Assembly: GCA_949357655.1 (NCBI GenBank) | Contig: CASHTG010000012.1 | Coordinates: forward strand, 1,550,001 to 1,614,000 | Reading direction: 5' to 3' | Source of the DNA: Parascedosporium putredinis | Lineage: Eukaryota; Ascomycota; Sordariomycetes; Microascales; Microascaceae | DNA length: 64,000 nucleotides | In this document: piece after piece, positions 10,904-21,963 of the stretch | Layout of the letters: the number at the start of each line of letters is the position of its first letter | Position numbering within the stretch: position 1 is the first letter of the stretch | Made by a program: the position numbers and the translations under genes | The notes under the pieces: generated by a model | What the model saw: the letters and a program-made list of their open reading frames with translations, nothing else | Database searches by the model: none | Told to the model about the DNA's origin: nothing

Positions 10904-13900
10904 ATGAGGGCTTCATTGTCCCTCAGCGTCGCCGCGGCGCTTGGCTTAGCCACTGTTGCTAATGCCGTCCCCTTTTGCGCCGTACGTCAAATCTCCAGCC
11001 TAAACTTGGACAGACCCGATGATGTTCGCCCTACGGAAGAGCACCGCTAACATTGCCCGCTCCCTCACAGATTACCTGTTTCCAGTCTGTCATCACAGAG
11101 TTCCCGCCTCTGGACTGCACAGAGGTGGACATGTACCACTGTTTCTGCAAGTCCAACTTCTTGGCCATTGCCTTCAAGGACTGCACATACACTGCGTGCA
11201 GCTCGGCCGCTGACACCAGTGACGCCATCAACTTTGGCCTCGAGCTTTGCGAAGGTATGTACTCACAGCATACATCTCAGTCAGAGGAAGCAAGAACCAT
11301 CTAACCCATCCGTCTTAGATCTGGGCCTCCCCTCGATATTCCCACTGGTCCCCCTGAGTCTTCCGTAAGTCCCTGCCACGCCAGTATCCCGCTGCGTTAT
11401 GGAACCTGGCTAACCCTACAAAGACCCCAACCCCCACAGAGTCTCCCACGGACTCCAGCACTTCTTCTTCGCCCACGTCTACCCGCACCCGAACTCCCTG
11501 GCCTTCTTGCGTTTTCACCTGCGTTGATCAAGGTCTTGCTGCCGGCGCCGAGCAGGGTTGCGCGTCCGATGACTACGCCTGCTTCTGCGCCAAGGATGAC
11601 CTCGTCACCGGTTACCGTGACTGCGCTTATGCTGAGTGCCAGTCTCCTGAAGAGATCACCCGCGTGATCAACTATGGACTTTCACTCTGCGAGGGTGTCA
11701 ATATCCCCGTCACTGTTCCCACTTCGCCTCCCGCCAGCAACACCGTTTCCAGCACGGCTGCCCCTACCCGCACCAGGACCCCATGGCCCTCGTGCGTTTT
11801 CACCTGCGTGGATCAGGGACTTGCCGCTGGTGCCGAGCAGGGTTGCGCGTCTGACGACTACGCCTGCTTCTGCGCCAAGGACGATCTCGTCACGGGCTAT
11901 CGCGACTGCGCGTATGCCGAGTGCCAGTCTCCTGAAGAGATCACCCGTGTGATCAACTATGGCCTCTCGCTCTGCGAGGGCGTCAACATTCCCGTCACTG
12001 TTCCCACTTCACCTCCCGCTAGCAACACCGTTTCTAGCACTGCCGCCCCCACGAGGACCAGGACACCCTGGCCCGCATGTGTCTTTACCTGTGTTGATCA
12101 GGGACTCGCCGCCGGTGCTGAGCAGGGTTGCGCGTCTGACGACTACGCCTGCTTCTGCGCCAAGGACGATCTCGTCACTGGCTATCGCGACTGCGCGTAT
12201 GCCGAGTGCCAGTCTCCTGAAGAGATCACCCGTGTGATCAACTATGGCCTCTCGCTCTGCGAGGGCGTCAACATTCCCGTCACTGTTCCCACTTCGCCTC
12301 CCGCTAGCAACACCGTTTCTAGCACTGCCGCTCCCACTAGGACCAGGACACCCTGGCCCGCATGTGTCTTTACCTGTGTTGATCAGGGACTCGCCGCCGG
12401 TGCTGAGCAGGGCTGCTCGTCTGACGATTATGCCTGCTTCTGCGCCAAGGATGACCTTGTGACCGGCTATCGCGACTGCGCCTATGCTGAGTGCCAGAGC
12501 CCCGAAGAGATCACCCGCGTCATCAACTATGGTCTCTCGCTCTGTGAGGGTGTTAATGTCCCCGTCACCGTGCCTACTTCTCCCCCGCCACTGGAACTGT
12601 TTCTAGCACTGCTGCCCCTACTCGTACCAGGACGCCCTGGCCTTCTTGTGTCTTCACTTGTGTCGACCAGGGCCTTGCTGCTGGTGCCGAGCAGGGTTGC
12701 GCGTCTGACGACTACGCTTGCTTCTGTGCCAAGGATGATCTCGTCACTGGCTACCGTGACTGCGCCTACGCCGAGTGCCAGAGCCCCGAGGAAATCACTC
12801 GTGTCATCAACTACGGCCTGTCTCTCTGTCAAGGTGTCAACGTCCCTATCACCGTGCCTACTTCCCCTGCCACCGGCACTGTTTCCAGCACCGCGCAGCC
12901 TACCCGGACTCGCACTCCTTGGCCCTCGTGTGTCTTCACTTGCGTCGACCAGGGCCTCGCTGCTGGCGCTGAACAAGGCTGTGCTTCAGACGATTATGCC
13001 TGCTTCTGTTCCAAGGATGACTTGGTGACTGGCTACCGTGATTGTGCCTATGCCGAGTGCCAGAGCCCCGAAGAGATCACCCGCGTCATCAACTACGGTC
13101 TCTCCCTCTGTGAAGGCGTCAACGTTCCCGTCACCGTTCCCACTTCTCCTCCTACTGGAACCATCTCTAGCACTGCGCAGCCGACCCGTACCAGGACGCC
13201 CTGGCCTTCTTGTGTCTTCACTTGTGTCGACCAGGGCCTTGCTGCTGGTGCTGAACAGGGCTGTGCCTCGGACGATTACGCCTGCTTCTGCTCCAAGGAT
13301 GATCTCGTCACCGGTTACCGCGACTGCGCTTATGCTGAATGTCAGTCACCTGAAGAAATCACTCGCGTCATCAACTACGGCTTGTCCCTTTGCGAGGGTG
13401 TGAATGTGCCCGTCACCGTTCCCACTTCCTCCTACCGGAACTGTCTCGAGCACCGCGCAGCCTACCCGCACTCGCACCCCTGGCCGTCGTGCGTTTTCAC
13501 CTGTGTTGATCAGGGACTTGCCGCTGGTGCCGAGCAGGGTTGCGCGTCTGACGACTACGCCTGCTTCTGCTCCAAGGATGATCTTGTCACTGGATATCGC
13601 GATTGCGCGTATGCCGAGTGCCAGTCTCCTGAAGAGATTACCCGTGTCATTAACTATGGTCTCTCGCTCTGTGAGGGCGTCAACGTTCCCGTCACCGTTC
13701 CCACCGCTCCTCCGACTGACGTGCCTACCGATGACCCCACCGGCACCGTGTCCAGCACCGCGCGCCCTACCCGCACCCGCACCCTTGGCCCTCTTGCGTT
13801 TTCACTTGCGTCGACCAGGGCCTTGCTGCCGGCGCTGAACAGGGCTGTGCCTCGGACGACTACGCCTGCTTCTGCTCCAAGGATGATCTTGTCACTGGAT

Positions 13901-15997
13901 ATCGCGATTGCGCGTATGCCGAGTGCCAATCTCCTGAGGAAATCACCCGCGTCATCAACTATGGTCTCTCGCTTTGTGAGGGTGTCAACGTTCCCGTTAC
14001 TGTCCCTACCGCGCCTCCCACCGACGTCCCGACTGATGATCCCACCGGCACCGTGTCCAGCACCGCGCGACCCACCCGCACCCGCACCCCTTGGCCCTCT
14101 TGCGTGTTTACCTGCGTTGATCAGGGTCTTGCCGCTGGCGCTGAGCAGGGTTGTGCCTCCGATGACTACGCTTGCTTCTGCTCTAAGGATGATCTCGTCA
14201 CTGGATATCGTGACTGCGCGTATGCCGAATGCCAGTCTCCTGAGGAAATTACCCGTGTCATCAACTACGGCTTGTCGCTTTGCGAGGGTGTCAACGTTCC
14301 CGTCACTGTTCCCACCGCTCCTCCGACTGACGTGCCTACCGATGATCCCACCGGTACCGTCTCTAGCACTGCCCGTCCCACCCGCACCCGCACCCCTTGG
14401 CCCTCTTGCGTGTTTACCTGCGTTGATCAGGGTCTTGCCGCTGGCGCTGAGCAGGGTTGTGCCTCCGATGACTATGCTTGCTTCTGCTCCAAGGACGACC
14501 TTGTCATCGGATATCGTGACTGTGCGTACTCCGAGTGTCAGTCGGCGGATGAGATCACCCGTGTCATCAACTATGGCTTGTCGCTTTGCGAGGGTGTCAA
14601 TGTTCCCGTCACTGTTCCCACCGCGCCCCCACTGATGTCCCCACCGACAACCCGACCGGCACCGTGTCCAGCACCGCACGCCCTACCCGCACCCGCACCC
14701 CTGGCCTTCTTGCGTATTCACTTGCGTTGACCAAGGTCTCGCCGCTGGTGCCGAGCAGGGCTGCTCTTCTGATGACTATGCTTGCTTCTGCTCCAAGGAT
14801 GATCTTGTTATCGGATACCGTGACTGCGCGTACTCGGAGTGCGAGTCGGCGGACGAGATTACCCGCGTGATCAACTACGGTCTGTCTCTCTGCGAGGGCG
14901 TTAATGTGCCCGTCACCGTTCCCACCGCACCTCCCACCGATGTCCCCACCGGCACTGTCTCCAGCACTGCGCGTCCCACCCGCACCCGCACCCCTGGCCC
15001 TCTTGCGTCTTCACCTGCGTTGACCAAGGTCTGTCGGCCGGCGCCGAATACGGCTGCACCCAGGAGGACTATGCCTGCTTCTGCTCCAGGGATGATCTTG
15101 TCGTCGGCTACCGCGACTGTGCCTACGCCGAATGCCAGTCTCCTGAAGAGATCACCCGTGTCATCAACTATGGTCTTTCCTCTGCGAGGCTGTCGACGTC
15201 ACCATCACCATCCCCACTGTTCCTCCCACTGCTCAGCCCACTGGTGAGCCCACTGGTGAGCCTACTGGTGAACCCACCGGCGAGCCTACCGGTCAGCCTA
15301 CCGGCCAGCCCACTGGCTCCACTACTAAGCCCACCGTGACTGGCGGTCCCAAGCCCACCGGCGGTGACGATGACGACTGCCCTGAGGAGACCACCACTCC
15401 CAAGCCTGAGCCTACCGGCACTGGTGGCGAAGACTGCCCCGAGGAGAGCAGCACTACCAAGCCCAAGCCTACCAAGACGCCTTGCCAGTCCGGCAACTGC
15501 CCTGGAGGAAATGATGATGACGACGATGACGAGGAGCCCCAGACTCCTGCCAGTCTGGCAACTGCCCTGGCGGAAATGATGATGACGATGACGATGAAGA
15601 GCCCCAGACCCCTTGCCAGTCTGGAAACTGCCCCGGTAGCGGTTCCGGCTCCGGCTCCGGCTCAGGCTCAGGCTCTGGCTCTGGCTCAGGCTCTGGTTCG
15701 GGCTCGGGCTCGGGCTCGGGCAGTGGATCTGGCTCCGGCTCTGGATCTGGTTCCGGAAGCGGTTCCGGCAGCGGTTCCGGTTCCGGAAGCGGTTCTGGCA
15801 GTGGTTCTGGATCTGGCAGCGGAGCGGACGACGATGAGCAGGTGGTTGTGTCTTTCGTAAGTCAATCCCTTAACGAACCCCCAAAGCTCCAGCCTCAAAG
15901 GTAGAAGATTGCTAACATAATTTCACAGGCCAACTCCCTTGCCGCTGCCCCCGGCCTCATCTTGGCCGCCGGTGCTGCCCTTGTCATGCTCTTCTAA
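10904..15997 (+). CDS. giant GPI-anchored cell-wall protein with 14 CFEM modules
   Basis: The predicted protein has about 1,600 residues. A signal peptide (MRASLSLSVAAALGLATVANA) leads into one divergent CFEM domain and then thirteen near-identical CFEM modules joined by Thr/Pro linkers. The tail is rich in PTGEP repeats, Asp clusters and three CQSGNCPG blocks, followed by about 31 Gly-Ser pairs and a hydrophobic GPI signal (ANSLAAAPGLILAAGAALVM). Each module has eight cysteines in the order C-x3-C ... C-x6-C-x-C ... C-x4-C ... C, and an Asp just before the YACFC or YHCFC motif, where CFEM haem ligands sit. Exons are about 10904-10981, 11071-11254, 11319-11364, 11424-15856 and 15929-15997. 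Single-base frame changes occur near 11254, 12587, 13428, 13478, 13783, 14628, 14700, 14993, 15179 and 15547; the module sequence resumes after each. Known CFEM proteins bind haem or serve in walls, adhesion and appressoria. A haem or iron role here is inference. Confidence 0.88.
11485..15185 (+). repeat. intragenic tandem array of 13 CFEM-coding units (about 280-310 bases each)
   Basis: Thirteen copies each begin near the codons for TRTPWPSC, with the Trp codon at about 11499, 11784, 12069, 12354, 12638, 12920, 13202, 13480, 13783, 14088, 14397, 14700 and 14995. The first four units are about 285 bases. From the eighth unit the linker gains a TDVPTDDP insertion and most later units become about 300-310 bases. 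CFEM-coding parts are nearly identical between copies, while the outer copies (the separate N-terminal domain and unit 13) differ more. This is the pattern of expansion and homogenisation by unequal recombination. Confidence 0.9.
15635..15823 (+). repeat. Gly-Ser dipeptide-coding tract
   Basis: About 190 bases encode an uninterrupted run of some 31 Gly-Ser pairs, with synonymous GGC/GGT/GGA and TCC/TCA/TCT/TCG/AGC/AGT codons. It lies just before the acidic ADDDEQVVVSF segment and the GPI signal. A flexible stalk that lifts the CFEM array off the membrane or wall anchor is the natural reading. Confidence 0.85.
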
Positions 15998-17243
15998 AGC
16001 CGCATGTCGAGGACGAATTCCAGCAATTGATGCATTACACCATCCCTGCGTGTTAGCCAAACAGGCGAAGGGACGCGAATCTCCTACTCCAGCATGTAAA
16101 TGAGTTTCCCATTTTCTTCTTCTTCTTCTTCTTCTTCTTCTTTGTGTGGTGGATTTTCGGCGCGGCGTGTCGGTGGTGTGGTGTTAACCGGGTTCTATTT
16201 CATGACGACCCGCTCCATTCGAGGTCCTGGAAGCATTCGTTCAGCCTCTAGCCGCACTAGCCACTCACTGTGCGGCAGCTTTCGGGGAACGCGGTTTGTC
16301 GAGGCGTCTAGGGGCATGAAAGGAAACTCTGGTCTGGAAAAGGAAAAACATAACTGGGGAACAAGTTGACGAAAGGCAACCCCCGCACAGCACTCCTTTC
16401 TTCTTTGTCTATCCTTAATACTTCCCCTCTTGGCCGGCTGGCAATTTATTTGGCGGTCTAGTTTAATCTTCTTCTCCCTGCCACCCACTGGCATCAAGCA
16501 GCGAGTGGAATGGCAGGTAAAGCCAGTCGAGCCCTTTTATACTTAATTTTTATTGTCTTATCAAGGCTTCATCGTACTCACGTGAGATTTCATTCACTGC
16601 CCATTGATCATCAAAAGTTGAATCATTGAGGCGAGAAGACTGACTTGCGCCTCTGTTGGCTGGGCCACCAGGCAAAAAGCAGGCAGAGAGTCGATTGATG
16701 GCGCCAATCCCTCCCAAAGACAACCCCTAGGCCTACAGGTACAAGTAAATCACTTCGAGGGCACGGTAGAGTAGAAAAAGATGAGACGTAAGTTATTTCA
16801 TCTGTGGGTTATTAGGTTGAGTTATCCTCCTATCTCTATTTGAACTCGTTGTCGAAGCACATGCATCTTGCCCTCGCTCGGGCGCAAAAGTCGTTGAGGA
16901 CATGATTTGCGAAAGAACGGCAGGCGATGATGCATTGGGCGGCGAAGTGCGGGCAGAGCGGCCGAGTGGCATGCGTATCGTATCCCAAGGAGGGGACATC
17001 ATGTCATGGTATATGTGTGTTAAACAATATAGAAAAATAAATGCCAGCTTCCTCGGGGTATCCTTTTTGTAAAAAAGTGAAGAAAGAAAAAAAAGACCCG
17101 GATTGGGCGAGGATTTGCGAGAAAGAGGAAAATCCGCTTTTCATCCCCTCGGTATTTATCTTGGTTTGGAAAGAAAAATAAGAAAGAAAACAAAACGAAC
17201 GCCACGCTTCTGTTCCAATCAAGGAGTTGGCCCGCTGGGTATC
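15998..17243. other. intergenic, convergent gene ends
   Basis: Non-coding DNA between the CFEM gene stop and the permease stop. It includes a CTT microsatellite at about 16117-16142. I see no gene or RNA. Confidence 0.6.
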
Positions 17244-19432
17244 TTAAAAGGTCGAGTCGTTGGTGGGCGGGCCATCATAGTTCTTGTGGCCCCAGACGAC
17301 GTACCAGGCCGCGGAAATCAGGGTGGCGCCGACAAAGACGACGGGGGCGTAGTTCACGGTGGCGGCCGTCACGGGGATGTAGGATGGCATGCAGAACAGG
17401 GGCATGGCAAGAATCGACCAAGCTAAGAGGATGATAAAGAATTAGTACTTATTTCAACGGAGAAAACTGAGGGTTCGGTTCGCTGAAGGGAAAATCCCCG
17501 TAACTGCCAGGGTGCAACAGAAGGAAGAACTACGTACCAAGGGCGATGATGTTAGCGGGCACGCCAAACTTGCCCAGCGAGAACTTGGCATCGACCAAGT
17601 GCTTTCGGCCGTTCGCCAAGCTGATGGCAATGGGGGTGGCGTAGGCGGCGGTCAGGCAGATGACACCAACGCCGGAGAAGGCGTTGAAGGCGGCCGAGGA
17701 ACCAAAGTAGATGAGGCCGAGGAGGATCTGGACAACCATGCTCAGCATCATGGCGTTGAGGGGCAAGTCGAGGCCGGGGTGGACCGTCTTCCACCACCTG
17801 GAGCCCGGGATGGCACCGTCACGCGCAAAAGCCCAGGTGCAGCGGGAAGCGGCAGTGGTGCAGCCGATACCGCAGATCAGGGCGAGGACCATGATGGGGA
17901 TGAGAAGGCCGATGGCGCCCTGGGCGGAACCGACGGCGTCTTTGAGAATGGTGGGGACGGGTTGTCCGTTGGCAAGGTTGATAAGCACCTGGATGTCGGG
18001 CAGCACGAAGACGAGGGGATGAGGAAGAGAAGGCCGGCCAAGGCATTGATAAAGATGGTGGCCACCATAGCCTTGGGAACCTGGGTGGCGGGCTGGTGGA
18101 CTTCCTCGCACATGGAGATGATCATGCCCGTCGACGAAGTGGCGTATCCGGCGTGGAGGAGGCCGACGCAGAAGGACCAGCCATCGGGCCAACCCGAGTT
18201 CGCCTCGAAGTGGCCAAAGACGTACGCGGCGGAATGACGACCGTTCTTAGCGATAACGAGGACGCAGATCATAATGGCGAGAACACCGGCAAAGGTCCAA
18301 AAGATGGCGACGGTCTGCGTGTCGAAGAAGTCAAACGCGTTAGTCAATCAGCTCCATCACAGCGTCGGCTACAGGTAGGCGGGGTTGAAAGGAGAGGAGG
18401 GGGGAGCAACTACTCACATCCAAGATCGGCAGCCACTTGTTTCCAAGAGCAGACACGGCATTGCAAAAGAGGGTAATGGCGAGAAAGATGAGGAAGACTT
18501 GGTAGGTGGAAGCTTCAAAGACGCCAACGCCCGGCTCCTTCTCAAAGACGTTGATGCAGGCGACGAAAAAGAGGGTCGTACCAAAGTTGACGGCCAGGGT
18601 GATGGTGATGTTTCCGACAACGTAAAGCCAGCCACAGATCCAGCTTGCGAGTCGTCGCCAAGAGGGGGAGCAAGCATGAAAGCCTGATAATACACGCCTA
18701 GAGGAATTCTTCGTTAGTACCGGCAACGAAAAGATTCCTGGAAGTGTGCGTGTAGTATTCCCTCGAAAGCGCTCTACCACAGATTCGACCATGCCTCGTG
18801 CCGGTCCAGACCACAAACTGCAGCGCCTCGCACCAGTTGGTGAGATGCGGCGGTACAGCTAGGGCAAAGCATAGCATCGCATAACATTACGAGAAATAAG
18901 GGACAAGGACCAAGAGGACCCGTCCAACGCAGAACGGACGGCCAGGCGGAAGCAAATCACAACCACGAAGCAAAGGGACAAAAGGCATGCCAAGAAACAC
19001 ATGGAGCTTATCCAAACCAGCACGGGGAGAGGGGCAACGATAGATCACCAAATACAACATACCTCCTGCGGTCGGGTAAACGCTGGTGATCTCGCCCAAG
19101 GACGCGGCAACACACACAATAATCATGGAAACGCCAAGCCAGCCCCAGATAATGTTGACGGGACCGCCACCAATCAGGGGATAATAAAGGGTCGTAGCAA
19201 GACCGTAGGGAATAGAGGCGAGCACAAAGGACATGAAGGCGACTTGAAGAGTGGATCGGCTGCGCGAGAGCTCGGGCTTATAGCCCAGAGCCTCAAGAGC
19301 TTGATCAGCTTGAAAATCGGTCGAGGAGGAGCGGCGGTGGTGCATCTCGGCATCGTTGGCACCCGTGAGGCCCACGTCGGTGCCGGACGCGTGCTGGGCC
19401 TCGAATTGGCCTTTGTTCGTCGAATGATCCAT
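17244..19432 (-). CDS. GABA/choline-type amino acid permease (APC family)
   Basis: A plasma-membrane transporter of the fungal amino acid/choline branch of the APC superfamily, close to UGA4/GABA permease-like proteins. Exons on the minus strand are 19432-19063, 18697-18418, 18314-17538 and 17422-17244, with the start at MDHSTNKGQ. Landmarks are the first helix after LEALGYKPELSRS (SFVLASIPYGLATTLYYPL), EITSVYPTAGG, WRRLASWICGWLYVVGN, TVAIFWTFAGVLAIMICVLV, the conserved YATSSTGMIISMCEEV and PATQVPKAMVATIFINA, then CTTAASRCTWAFARDGAIPG. The C-terminal WYVVWGHKNYDGPATNDSTF matches family endings. Two one-base gaps, in the G runs at 18664-18668 and 18015-18018, interrupt the frame, and the sequence continues perfectly. 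Intron 1 is unusually long at 365 bases. The actual substrate cannot be read from sequence. Confidence 0.87.
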
Positions 19433-21963
19433 GGTTGCGGATAGGAGCGAGGGAACGCGAGCGCGGTAAAGTGAGGGAGAGAGGAGGAGAGCTCTGGCTA
19501 GAGCTATGCCTCAATCGAAAACGGGGAGCAGGTTAGGTAGAGAGGCCGGCGTGGAGAGGGCGGACCGGAGCTCAAGAGTGCGGAGGAGAAAGAAAAGGGA
19601 AAAGCAGGAAACAAAGGTGCAAGTGTGTGCGGCGCGGAGGACAAGAAAAGAAGGTTTCCCAACCAGGGAGGGACCAAAAAAAAAGAAAGAAAAGGAAAAG
19701 AAAAAGAAAAAGGAAAAAAGGGCTGCAGCAAAGTAACAAGCAGCAGTTACATTAAGGGATCAAAAATGGTAGGTACCTCGAGCAATCTTGTTAAGACGGC
19801 CACGGGGGTGGGGAGAGAGAGGCACGACAAATAGGACGAATGATGATAAGTTTAACCTCGGAACTCTGGAGATGAAGGCTGAAAATCTAGATAAGACCTG
19901 GATCTAGCTCCTTCGCGTGTGTTACGGAGGACAAGAAGAAGGAGGAGAACAAGAGGACACGAGCGGGAAGGGGGCTAGAAGGGAACTTTGAGGGCGAGAG
20001 AAGAATTTACCAGGCTCCACACGCGAATAATACCAAGAGCAGCTTTGCGAACTACTTTTTACTTGATCCCGAGAAACTGGGGCCCTGCCACGCTAAGGGC
20101 TTTTGTTTCTCGGTGCCGGCCTCAAGACTTTTTTCGTTTTTCGCTTGACAGGCAGCTAGAGGTTTCGGTGATAGCGTGACGGCGTCCACGTTGCAGCAGC
20201 AGTACTTGTCTTCACATGGTTAGTTTCTTTCTTTTTCCTCCTGCTTGTCTTTTTTTTTTTTTTTCGGCTTTAGCTTTCCCTCTCTCGTCTTATCGCAGGC
20301 AATACTAGTCACACCAGACCACTTTCCCCTCACAGACCCCGAACCACAGACCTGCAACCAAAGGAGCACACGACAACCTATTGTCAAGTCTGCAGCGCGA
20401 GAGCGTGGGGGCGGCTTCGGGTGCGCGGTGCCATCAAAGGATTCAAAGCTCTGAGCCCTCAAGGGCCGAGAAAACCCGGACGTGCTTCCTATTCCAGACT
20501 GGCGCGGCGCGGTCAACCCTCTCTCGCCAGGCGGTTTTCGTGCATGCTCAGGATCAATTGATCTCCCATTTTAGTCGAGCAGGGTCAAGGGGAGGTGGGG
20601 TTGGTACAAGTCACTGGGGGCCTGAGGATCCACCTGGTCCTACCATTCGTCGCAACCCGAGCTTGCTCGACCTCAAGGGACAGACCTCATGCACGTCGGT
20701 GCGATCCATTGCTCGATGAGATTGTCGGGGACCGGATTCCGATGAATGATGATTACATCAAATCTATTGCAACCAATAAACATGTGCCTGTTGGTGGGAT
20801 GTCATGCTGCAGGTCTCTTCTTTCCTCTCCAACACGATTTGTCGGTGCTTCCGGCCTTGGATTACTAACCGAGTTTCACCCTTCGTGACGTAATGTTGAA
20901 GTTGAATGGAGAAGGTGAGGACGACGGACAAGAGGGGAGAAGGGGGACCGAAGGGAAAGTACATGCGTAAGTTACCGATAAACCTCAACTGATGGCATTC
21001 TATCATCTGCTTCGTACCTCTCGTATCACCGACAGGGAGCATATTGGAGGGGTTTAGGAGGGGTGGACTTCCTCCCTTTTTTCTCCTCTTCCACCCACCC
21101 CAAGCAACCTTGGCCGGAGAGAGAACCGGGGGCGTGGATTCTAGATCCCAAGATCTGCCAAAGCGGCGACTTTTCCCACGCACATGTGGAGCAGCCACGC
21201 CTCCCTCCCTCTCTCCTTTTATTTTCAAGACATTCAAAACTTACTTGGCGTGGCCGACGTCATAACTTTTCTTGCTTGGCGCACGCGGCGCAGGAAAAGC
21301 GGCGCCATGCTGCCTTGGTCTCTCGGTGCCGCCGCCTTGGGCCGGCCAGGCCAGACCAAGGGAAGCGCCGCGTTGGAACGGACATGTGTGCCGTGGCAAC
21401 CCTTGACATTACTCTCTTTGTGAATGCTCTATCATTGGTTGGCTTTCTCTTCTTCTCCTTCCTACTTTCAAACAACCCCCACTTTCCCGAGCGAGGGAAA
21501 CGAATCGCCAGTTTACCTGTCGATAGCTCGATACCGTCTATAGCTTAGTGGTGTTTTTCTATCGACGCTAGATGTAACACCAACTGGCAACGAGGCGTTC
21601 TACATGTGACCACCGAGGTCACTACCAGTTGCGGTGCACTCAAATGAAGAAAAAAAAAAAAAAAACGGATAGTAACCATTGCCCAATCGGGGCCGCCCGT
21701 CATCCACGTACGGCAGCGTGTTTGAATCGGGCCATCTGCACACATCCCAAGGTACTGTCTGGTATGCCTACGAAGGAAGGATTTGGGGAAGGAAATAATA
21801 ATAGGAAAGAAGGCATGGAAGGGTATTAGGGTGAGAGCACAGAGGAAGAGCAGGAAAAAGAAGGCGGGAGGCCATCTACTAGTGGGAGCATGTAAATGTG
21901 GTAAATCGTGCATACAGACATGAACAGGATTTTTCTACGATACTTGGTTTCTTATTCCCCATT
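19433..21963. other. intergenic between permease and GlnRS
   Basis: This 2.5-kb gap holds the upstream region of the permease (A/G-rich, for example 19676-19735) and the 3' side of the glutaminyl-tRNA synthetase. T runs occur at about 20250-20264 and an A run at 21650-21666. I find no supported gene. Confidence 0.55.

Noticed and set aside
13654..14679. 341-codon antisense frame within the CFEM repeats
   Set aside because: It is a mirror of the repetitive coding strand with no independent features.
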